Origin: Cytobacillus pseudoceanisediminis | GTDB taxonomy: Bacteria; Bacillota; Bacilli; Bacillales; Cytobacillaceae | Length of the DNA stretch: 64,000 bases | Reading direction: 5' to 3' | Assembly (NCBI RefSeq): GCF_023516215.1 | Contig: NZ_CP097349.1 | Span: 4,306,001 to 4,370,000 of the forward strand | Shown here: positions 58,180 to 64,000 of the stretch, one piece after another | How the letters are laid out: each line of letters starts with the position of its first letter | Position numbering within the stretch: the stretch's first letter is position 1 | Position numbers and translations under genes: made by a program | The notes under the pieces: generated by a model | Database searches by the model: none | What the model was told of the DNA's origin: nothing | What the model saw: only the letters and a program-made list of their open reading frames with translations

Positions 58180-58445
58180 TCGTCATGAGCGGCTCATAAA
58201 AATGAAAACGAAGCGAGAAAAGGTCGGCATGACCGCCTCATGAAGCCGAAAAACAGAAGGTAAGCCGGGAAAAGGGCGCCATGACCGCTCCATGAAGCCG
58301 AAAAACAGAAGGGAAGCCGGAAAAAGGTCGCCATGAAGGCTTCATGAAGCCCAAAAACCAAAAGGAAGCTGCGAAAAGGTCGGCATGACCGCCTCATGAA
58401 GCCGAAAAACGAAAGGGCAGCCGAAAAAGCCGCCATGAACGTTCA
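58180..58445. repeat. 52-bp tandem array with internal inverted repeats
   Basis: CATGAAGCC-type blocks start at 58239, 58291, 58343 and 58395, at exactly 52-bp steps, with degenerate partial units on both sides. Each unit has a CATGA/TCATG inverted repeat. In the third unit both arms have changed together, to CATGAAG and CTTCATG, keeping the pairing. Unit sequence differs from the 26.5 kb array except for short GAAAAGG and GCCGAAAAA blocks, but the period is the same. The flanking gap up to the lipoprotein gene shows only a possible promoter. Confidence 0.88.
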
Positions 58446-58494
58446 AGCCGCTAACTCAAATCCTTCACTACCCCAGCTCTGCCTTATATTGGAC

Positions 58495-58524
58495 TGCACA
58501 TTCCTCCTAATAGCGGACATGCTA
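58495..58524 (+). promoter_or_regulatory. Possible sigma-G type promoter of the lipoprotein gene
   Basis: TGCACA and CATGCTA are 17 bp apart, resembling the forespore pattern (-10 CATNNTA). Forespore expression is usual for YhcN/YlaJ lipoproteins. The -35 match is weak. Confidence 0.35.
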
Positions 58525-58542
58525 TAAAAAGGAGGTGCAGTA

Positions 58543-58983
58543 ATGAAAAAACTTAGTGTTTTCCTTTTGATGCTCGCCTTTATGGCTGGCTGTGCCAACA
58601 ATCAGGCAACTGAGAGTGAGTATGACCATGAGACCCAGGATGGAGTTTCATTTATAAATAATGATCTGGACCGTACAGAGGACAATGATACATTGGACAG
58701 GACGATGAGCGGAGAGCAGAACCCAAACTTTATCAATTTTGACGGCAAACGTCTGGATAATCAGGATGATATCGACCAGGCCCGCAAGGTCGTTGCTGCT
58801 CACGAGGGGTATCGCCCGGGAGCTGTTTGGGTAAATGGAGAGGATATGTGGGTGACTGCATATCGACAAGGCAATATGACCCACCAGGAAAAGATTAATT
58901 CACAGGCTCGATTGCACAAAGATCTCATTAAAGCTCTTCCGACTTATCACATTGAAGTAAAGGTTCAGGAAGACCGCACATAA
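58543..58983 (+). CDS. YhcN/YlaJ family sporulation lipoprotein
   Basis: A 146-residue lipoprotein. The signal peptide ends FMAGC, with Cys17 as the lipid site. A polar acidic linker follows, and then the YhcN/YlaJ domain from about residue 70 (DDIDQARKVVAAHEGYRPGA, WVNGEDMWVTAYRQG, LHKDLIKALPTYHIEVKV). Family members are spore inner-membrane lipoproteins of unclear role; some affect spore outgrowth. AAGGAGGTG precedes the ATG. It lies outside the usual tdk-prfA pair. Confidence 0.85.
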   Translation: MKKLSVFLLMLAFMAGCANNQATESEYDHETQDGVSFINNDLDRTEDNDTLDRTMSGEQNPNFINFDGKRLDNQDDIDQARKVVAAHEGYRPGAVWVNGEDMWVTAYRQGNMTHQEKINSQARLHKDLIKALPTYHIEVKVQEDRT

Positions 58984-59015
58984 AAAAGGCCCTGCTTACC
59001 TAGGGCCTTTTTTTA
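58982..59015. terminator. Bidirectional terminator
   Basis: AAAAAAGGCCCT and AGGGCCTTTTTTT form a 12-bp stem around an eight-base loop between the convergent lipoprotein and transporter genes. It includes the transporter stop codon. Confidence 0.92.
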
Positions 59016-59975
59016 CGCAGCCTTTCTTTTTAATTTTACTTTATTTGAAGTTACATAACTGTGCAGCACCATGCCGATGATCACAAGTGCCATCCCTGTC
59101 AAAGAAATTCCAGATGGCAGGGGGCTTGACAGCAGCAGCACTTCGCCGAGAACAGCAAAAAGGACCTCGAGAGACTGGGTTGCTTCCACCGCACCTAGTT
59201 TTTGCATATTGCCGCGGACAAGGTCAGTGGCTGCAAAGAAAAGCACCGTGGCAAAGACCCCGGAAAAAAGGGCTACTAAACCGGACTGAGTGACCTGGCC
59301 AAAGCTGGGCACTCCGCTTGTTGCCATGGCAGCTGCAGAAAGAATGACCCAGAACGGAAGACTGGCAATTGTCATTCCGAGCACACGCTGGTAGGCATCC
59401 AGCCGATTTTCACACACATCCATCATTTTGCGGTTGCCTAATGGATAGGCAAAGGATGCGATAACTAAAGGAATGATTACAAGCATGGTATCCCGAAATG
59501 AAATGGAGGAGGCATGCTCGACTTGCATCACAGCAACTCCAAGAAGAATGATCAGGCTCATCATCAGACCGCGAAATGGTACCTTTCCTCTAGCCTTAAC
59601 AGTTCCTTTTCCAGTTCGATATGCAACGAAAAACAGCGGTGCAAGCAGGGAGCCGGAGATTATCGTAATCTGCCAGGTCCCGGCAATCAGCCAGCCGGGA
59701 CCATAGGCTGCTGCAAAACATAACGGAGCATAAAATAAACCGAAGCCAACAAAGCTCCATAACAGCCATTGCCCGGGAGTTTTTTTCATCTCAGTAAATA
59801 ATGGCCGTAAATTCCCTCTGAATGCCACAATGGCACCCAAGAGGGGAATCATGAAAAAATAGCGGAGCGATGCACTCCACAGCCAGCTCCCGCCATCCAT
59901 TTCCATTGCCCGGTTCAAAACAAATGTAAAAGCAAAAAAGAAGGCGGAGCAAACGCCTAATAGAATAGCCTTCAT
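59013..59975 (-). CDS. DMT superfamily exporter (EmrE-like, PF13536 type)
   Basis: A 320-residue membrane protein with ten hydrophobic segments. The N-terminus AILLGVCSAFFFAFTFVLNR and blocks FGLFYAPLCFAAAYGPGWLI, LGAVEATQSLEVLFAVLGEV are like putative multidrug-resistance efflux transporters of the drug/metabolite superfamily. The substrate is unknown. It is downstream of, and 11 bp from, a GntR-type regulator gene on the same strand, so the two form an operon and the regulator probably senses the exported or a related compound. Confidence 0.82.
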   Translation of the reverse strand: MKAILLGVCSAFFFAFTFVLNRAMEMDGGSWLWSASLRYFFMIPLLGAIVAFRGNLRPLFTEMKKTPGQWLLWSFVGFGLFYAPLCFAAAYGPGWLIAGTWQITIISGSLLAPLFFVAYRTGKGTVKARGKVPFRGLMMSLIILLGVAVMQVEHASSISFRDTMLVIIPLVIASFAYPLGNRKMMDVCENRLDAYQRVLGMTIASLPFWVILSAAAMATSGVPSFGQVTQSGLVALFSGVFATVLFFAATDLVRGNMQKLGAVEATQSLEVLFAVLGEVLLLSSPLPSGISLTGMALVIIGMVLHSYVTSNKVKLKRKAA

Positions 59976-59986
59976 GCGAGTTCACC

Positions 59987-60640
59987 TCATTTCCCTGTTA
60001 AAAGCCCGCCAAGGCTCAGCCAGTTTTCCTCCACCAGTCTGGATGCCAGCTGCTCCTGGCCTTGCCTGCTAGCTTCCATAATTTTTTTGTGCTGTTCAAC
60101 AGATTTCAGCCCATTCATAGATCCGAATTGAGCAATTTCCAGACGCTGAATTTTGGGCATAATTCTCTTTAATGCTGAGATAATTTCGGGATTATCTGCA
60201 GCAGAAAGATAAACCTCGTGGAAGGCTTCATCTGCTTTTACTGCACCAAGAATATCCTGTTTTTTCATAGCGGCCTCCAAATTTTTATTGGCTGCCTCAA
60301 GCCTTTTAAAATCACTTGGCACTAAGCGGGGAACGCCAAGCCTGGCACCTAAAGCATGCAGGGAAGCTGCCACAGGAAAGGCGTGGCTGGCACCTTCTTC
60401 ATTTAGAGGGGTGACTCGGGTTGATGAACCGGGCGTCGATACAACAAGCCCTTCATCCTCAAGCCGTTTTAAGGCTTCCCGGACAGGCGTGCGGCTGATC
60501 CCAAAGTCTTCTGCCAGTTCCTTGTCATGAAGGCGCGAACCCGGTTCAAAATCAAGCTGGATAATATTTTTCTTAATTGTTTCGTATACTTCATCTCTAA
60601 GGGACAAACGTTTGATGGGTGTAATGTTTTTGTTTTTCAT
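59987..60640 (-). CDS. GntR family regulator (FadR/FCD subfamily)
   Basis: A 217-residue regulator. The N-terminal winged helix is clear: LRDEVYETIKKNIIQLDFEP, GSRLHDKELAEDFGISRTPV, REALKRLEDEGLVVSTPG. The C-terminal helical domain includes KADEAFHEVYLSAADNPEII and HKKIMEASRQGQEQLASRLV, as in FCD ligand-binding domains with metal-binding His residues. It probably controls the adjoining exporter and itself. A short palindrome just upstream may be its operator. Confidence 0.88.
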   Translation of the reverse strand: MKNKNITPIKRLSLRDEVYETIKKNIIQLDFEPGSRLHDKELAEDFGISRTPVREALKRLEDEGLVVSTPGSSTRVTPLNEEGASHAFPVAASLHALGARLGVPRLVPSDFKRLEAANKNLEAAMKKQDILGAVKADEAFHEVYLSAADNPEIISALKRIMPKIQRLEIAQFGSMNGLKSVEQHKKIMEASRQGQEQLASRLVEENWLSLGGLLTGK

Positions 60641-60649
60641 AAAACCAAT

Positions 60650-60660
60650 ATATCGGATAT
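60650..60660. promoter_or_regulatory. Possible GntR operator
   Basis: A perfect odd palindrome ATATCGGATAT ten bases upstream of the GntR start codon. GntR/FadR-type proteins bind short palindromes in this position, but the half-site is not one I can match to a named consensus. Confidence 0.35.
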
Positions 60661-60857
60661 CACAAAAATCCGCAATGATTTTTCAGAAAATTTATTAACA
60701 GGGAAGAAGTCATCCTTATTCCCGAATGGTTTTGACTGCAACAATCACCTATACTATAATTAGAATGTTATGGAGTTACGGCTTTAAATAAAATGAAACT
60801 ATACCCCGCTGGGACAATATCCGGCGGTTATTGGATAAAAAATTGAGGTGAATGGCT

Positions 60858-61931
60858 GTGTTTGATCGTCTTCAATCTGTCGAGGACCGTTATGAAAGAT
60901 TAAATGAGCTTTTGAGCGATCCGGAAATTGTCAATGATCCGAAAAAGCTTCGCGAATATTCAAAAGAACAGTCTGGTATTCAGGAAACTGTGGACACATA
61001 CCGCGAATATAAAGAAGTGAAAGAGCAGTATCAGGATGCGCGTGCCATGCTTGAAGAGAAGCTTGATGCCGAAATGCGCGAAATGGTAAAAGAAGAATTG
61101 TCCGAGCTTGAGGAAAGAAAAGAGGATCTGGAAGCACGTCTGAAAATCCTCCTCATTCCTAAAGATCCTAATGATGATAAAAACGTTATTATGGAAATCC
61201 GAGGTGCAGCCGGCGGTGATGAAGCTGCATTATTTGCAGGTGACTTATACCGTATGTACAGCCGCTATGCCGAGACGCAGGGCTGGAAGATCGATGTCAT
61301 TGAGGCAAGCTCTACGGGCGTTGGAGGCTATAAGGAAATCATCTTTATGATCAACGGAAATGGCGCTTATTCCAAGCTTAAGTTTGAAAATGGCGCACAC
61401 CGTGTTCAACGTGTGCCGGAAACTGAATCCGGCGGGCGCATCCACACTTCAACTGCAACAGTTGCGGTTCTTCCTGAAGCAGAAGAAGTGGAAATTGACA
61501 TTCATGAAAAAGATATCCGTGTGGATACATTTGCTTCAAGCGGACCGGGCGGACAGAGTGTTAACACGACGATGTCAGCTGTTCGTCTGACTCACTTGCC
61601 GACAGGTACGGTTGTATCCTGCCAGGATGAAAAATCACAGATTAAAAATAAAGAAAAAGCGATGAAAGTTCTTCGTGCCCGTGTTTATGATAAATTCCAG
61701 CAGGAAGCACAGGCCGAATATGACCAGCAGCGTAAATCAGCAGTTGGTACCGGAGACCGCTCTGAGCGTATCCGGACGTACAACTTCCCGCAAAACCGTG
61801 TAACGGATCACCGCATCGGCTTGACAATCCAAAAGCTTGATCAGATCCTTCAAGGCAAGCTCGATGAGGTTATTGACGCGCTGATCGTTGAAGAGCAATC
61901 TGCGAAGCTGGACAGTGCATCCAATGAGTAA
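60858..61931 (+). CDS. prfA: Peptide chain release factor 1
   Basis: Recognises UAA and UAG stop codons and releases the peptide. A 357-residue class I release factor. The PCRF domain has [20 protein letters not shown], the stop-codon anticodon region [20 protein letters not shown] is conserved, and the catalytic GGQ is in [18 protein letters not shown]. The GTG start, seven bases after GAGGTG, matches the B. subtilis N-terminus (M-x-DRL); an ATG two codons upstream almost touches that site. prmC, which methylates this GGQ, follows at once. Confidence 0.95.
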   Translation: MFDRLQSVEDRYERLNELLSDPEIVNDPKKLREYSKEQSGIQETVDTYREYKEVKEQYQDARAMLEEKLDAEMREMVKEELSELEERKEDLEARLKILLIPKDPNDDKNVIMEIRGAAGGDEAALFAGDLYRMYSRYAETQGWKIDVIEASSTGVGGYKEIIFMINGNGAYSKLKFENGAHRVQRVPETESGGRIHTSTATVAVLPEAEEVEIDIHEKDIRVDTFASSGPGGQSVNTTMSAVRLTHLPTGTVVSCQDEKSQIKNKEKAMKVLRARVYDKFQQEAQAEYDQQRKSAVGTGDRSERIRTYNFPQNRVTDHRIGLTIQKLDQILQGKLDEVIDALIVEEQSAKLDSASNE

Positions 61932-61938
61932 TCCAACT

Positions 61939-62792
61939 ATGAAAGTATATGAAGCCCTCAACTGGGCTTCTTCTTTTTAAAAGAGTCAAACCGCGATGAG
62001 AATGCCGGTGAGCTGTTATTGCAGCATTTTATGAAGATGACCAGGGCAAGCTTTTTGGCTAATTTACGTGAAGATTTGAATCCGGAAGTCCTGGATGAAT
62101 TCCAGAAGGCAGTGCAATCACACGCTGCGGGCCAGCCTGTTCAGTATATCATCGGCTCTGAAGAATTCTATGGGCGCGCCTTCCAGGTGAATGAAGATGT
62201 ACTTATTCCAAGGCCAGAAACGGAAGAACTGGTTTATAACGCTCTGCAGAAGATAAATAAGCTGTTCGGCTCTGTGAATGGACTTGAAATGGCAGACATC
62301 GGTACAGGCAGCGGGGCGATTGCCGTTACGATGAAGCTTGAAAAACCGGAATTAAATGTCACGGCCACAGATATCTACGGACCAACCCTTGAACTGGCTG
62401 AGAAAAATGCAGAACAGAATGGCTCGGAAATCGATTTTTATCAGGGTGACCTTCTCCAGCCTCTTATTTCAAAAGGGAAGAAATTTGATATCATTCTATC
62501 CAATCCTCCATATATACCGGAAAAGGATATCGAGTGGATGTCAGATATAGTTACCGAGCACGAACCGCACCGCGCCCTCTTTGCGGGTGAAGACGGACTG
62601 GACTTATACAGGCGCTTCATGGAAGAGCTGCCAGCTGTCATCAAAGACCGTGCCATCATCGGCTTCGAGGTGGGTGCCGGCCAAAGTGAAGCAGTTTCAT
62701 TACTCCTGAAGCAGGCATTCCCGCAGGCAAATGTGGAAACAGTCTATGACATTAACGGCAAAGACCGGATGGTTTTTGCGGAAATAGAGTAA
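61939..62792 (+). CDS. prmC: Release factor glutamine methyltransferase PrmC (one frameshift)
   Basis: Methylates the Gln of the GGQ motif in release factors. Class I SAM fold: [35 protein letters not shown] for SAM, and the catalytic NPPY in [12 protein letters not shown]. The start [14 protein letters not shown] is out of frame with the rest: the T run at 61974-61978 has five T where six are needed. Repair gives [20 protein letters not shown], in phase with the body, and 284 residues, near the B. subtilis length. Likely a read error. Without repair, an internal ATG would give a protein lacking the N-terminal domain. Confidence 0.93.
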
Positions 62793-62796
62793 CACA

Positions 62797-62819
62797 GCCG
62801 CCGGCATGGCGGTTTTTTA
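62797..62819 (+). terminator. Terminator of prfA-prmC
   Basis: GCCGCC, short loop, GGCGG and six T residues. Confidence 0.75.
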
Positions 62820-62926
62820 TTAGGTGAGAGGCACTGCATCAGAATACTATAAAAAAATTTAATTTTAATAGTTTAAGATTCTGGCAACCTGTCCACACTG
62901 TGGATAGTGAAGGGATGGTGCCGGAA

Positions 62927-63604
62927 ATGATGAATACAAAAACGATTGTGAAATTATATGTACTGATTTTATCCTTAGGAACCATTTTAAGTTTATATAT
63001 ACCGCAAACAGAAGTGACGGCAGATGAGCCGATGGTCATACCAAGTGAGGCAATCAGGCTGCGCATTCTGGCCAACAGCGATAATGAAGAAGACCAGGCG
63101 ATTAAGAGGAAAGTAAGGGACGCAATAAATGCAGAGATCACTGAGTGGGTGGCAGATTTAACTTCAATCGAAGATGCACGTGAACTGATCCAGTCCAGAT
63201 TGCCTGAGATTCAAAAGATTGCAGAAGAAGTTGTAGCTGATGAAGGATCTGATCAGAAAGTAAATGCCGACTTTGGAAAAGTCAGCTTCCCGACGAAATT
63301 ATACGGACAGTTTTTATATCCGGCTGGCGAATACGAAGCGATCTTGATCACTCTTGGCGAAGGAAAAGGAGCCAACTGGTGGTGTGTGCTTTTCCCTCCT
63401 CTTTGCTTCCTTGATTTCTCAAACGGTGTGGCTGTAAGCGAAGGCTTTGAAGAAGGAGAAAAGAAGGGAGAAGTAAAAGCAGAAGAAATCGCTGCTGATA
63501 CAGATTCCGAAAAAGAAACAGCACCTGTTTATACAGAAGAAGATGAAGAACCTGTGGAAGTAAAATTCTTTTTAGCTGAAATATGGGAGAAAATCTTCGG
63601 TTAG
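62927..63604 (+). CDS. spoIIR: Stage II sporulation protein R
   Basis: A secreted forespore signal that activates SpoIIGA to process pro-sigma-E in the mother cell. A 225-residue protein with an N-terminal membrane/signal segment (IVKLYVLILSLGTILSLYI). The conserved domain reads VIPSEAIRLRILANSDNEED, DLTSIEDARELIQSRLPEI, and the highly conserved KVSFPTKLYGQFLYPAGEYE, GANWWCVLFPPLCFLDFSNG. The acidic linker ends in VEVKFFLAEIWEKIF. The start among three in-frame ATGs is uncertain; the one giving MMNTKTIVK was taken. B. subtilis spoIIR is sigma-F dependent and is modulated by RsfA, also encoded here. Confidence 0.93.
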   Translation: MMNTKTIVKLYVLILSLGTILSLYIPQTEVTADEPMVIPSEAIRLRILANSDNEEDQAIKRKVRDAINAEITEWVADLTSIEDARELIQSRLPEIQKIAEEVVADEGSDQKVNADFGKVSFPTKLYGQFLYPAGEYEAILITLGEGKGANWWCVLFPPLCFLDFSNGVAVSEGFEEGEKKGEVKAEEIAADTDSEKETAPVYTEEDEEPVEVKFFLAEIWEKIFG

Positions 63605-63701
63605 TCCTTGCTGCAGAGCGAGGTCTTCCTTTTTAGAATCATTATAAAAACTGGAAATCAAATTACATTTAAGACAAGCATTTAACATCTTCTTTTCATG
63701 C

Positions 63702-63726
63702 GTTTGATTCTACTAAAAACGGATAT
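63702..63726 (+). promoter_or_regulatory. Sigma-B promoter of the KGG-repeat gene
   Basis: GTTTGA and GGATAT are separated by 13 bp, one mismatch each from the general-stress consensus GTTTAA-N12/14-GGGTAT. It lies about 50 bp upstream of the ATG, and GsiB-type genes are classical sigma-B targets. Confidence 0.7.
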
Positions 63727-63774
63727 TTAAAGTAGTGTAACAACAAAACATAAACAAAAAGGAGATGAAAGATA

Positions 63775-64000
63775 ATGGCTAAAAACAACAATAATAACAA
63801 CGATAAAATGTCTCGTGAGGAAAGGGGACGCATGGGTGGAGAAGCAACAAGCCGCAACCATGATAAGGAATTCTATCAGGAAATAGGCCAAAAGGGCGGA
63901 GAAGCAACAAGCCAGAACCATGACAAGGAATTCTATCAGGAAATAGGCCAAAAAGGCGGAGAAGCAACAGCGGAAAATCATGATAGTGAATTCTATCAGG
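63775..64000 (+). CDS. KGG-repeat general stress protein, GsiB-like (partial)
   Basis: The window cuts this gene after 75 codons. The start MAKNNNNNNDKMSREERGRM leads into repeats of 20 residues: GGEATSRNHDKEFYQEIGQK, GGEATSQNHDKEFYQEIGQK, then GGEATAENHDSEFYQ. These KGG repeats define hydrophilic, LEA-like stress proteins such as B. subtilis GsiB, induced by heat, salt, ethanol and glucose starvation. Two consecutive repeats are nearly identical in DNA as well (60-bp period), suggesting recent unit duplication. AAGGAGATG precedes the ATG and a sigma-B promoter lies upstream. Confidence 0.9.
   Translation, partial: MAKNNNNNNDKMSREERGRMGGEATSRNHDKEFYQEIGQKGGEATSQNHDKEFYQEIGQKGGEATAENHDSEFYQ

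Overview
The window is a Bacillaceae chromosome segment, most likely from the Cytobacillus/Mesobacillus/Bacillus firmus neighbourhood rather than B. subtilis itself; the genus assignment is inference. Evidence: moderate GC, AGGAGG-type ribosome binding sites with frequent TTG and GTG starts, sporulation genes (gerQ, rsfA, pbpG, spo0F, spoIIR, a YhcN lipoprotein), CcpA cre sites, and a gene order that follows the B. subtilis ywd-ywf-ywh-ywi-ywj-ywl arc almost gene for gene.

Layout. 0.4-15.4 kb: ywdI, ywdK, gerQ, a decayed cwlJ, hemQ, pta, lipL, rsfA, ywzC, ywfO, ywgA, ywhB, ywhC, ywhD, pbpG, speE, speB. 15.5-22.6 kb: ywiB-argS, then an accessory stretch (XapX protein, EamA exporter, cysteine dioxygenase, uvsE) and a cardiolipin synthase. 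22.8-34.9 kb: an acyl-CoA block (fadF, thiolase, 3-hydroxyacyl-CoA dehydrogenase, two acyl-CoA dehydrogenases, a TetR regulator, fused isobutyryl-CoA mutase icmF). 35.0-38.1 kb: rpoE and pyrG, the latter with its GGGC-start attenuator. 38.1-49.0 kb: an 11 kb catabolic operon inserted between pyrG and ywjG. 49.0-57.2 kb: ywjG, spo0F, fbaA, tal, murAB, glpX, rho, rpmE. 57.4-64 kb: tdk, an accessory lipoprotein plus exporter/GntR pair, prfA, prmC, spoIIR and the start of a KGG-repeat stress protein.

The inserted operon is the main metabolic novelty. A LacI regulator with three operators at 13-bp steps precedes a KDG kinase, a 6-phospho-3-hexuloisomerase-like SIS protein, an Ldh_2 reductase, a complete TRAP transporter, a zinc dehydrogenase, KDPG aldolase, mannonate dehydratase, a mannonate/fructuronate SDR and a hexulose-6-phosphate synthase-like protein. 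The core enzymes give a full route from a six-carbon sugar acid (L-gulonate, D-fructuronate or D-mannonate) to pyruvate and glyceraldehyde 3-phosphate. No uronate isomerase is present. The role of the HPS/PHI pair is not explained by that route.

The most unusual DNA lies between genes. Four intergenic arrays carry a conserved core of about 12 bp every 20-21 bp, with diverged spacers; one has six cores at exactly 21-bp steps. Two further arrays have exact 52-bp units with hairpins. These periods are close to 2 and 5 helical turns. A long palindromic repeat family (R1, seven copies) ends exactly in the stop codon of three minus-strand genes, apparently serving as their terminator. A second family (R2, four copies) and two REP-like palindromes are also present.

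Annotation caution: ten otherwise intact genes, including fbaA, prmC and pta, contain twelve frameshifts. Each is explained by loss of one base, nearly always in a homopolymer run, so these look like sequencing errors and the genes are annotated as full length. The cwlJ remnant is different and looks genuinely decayed.
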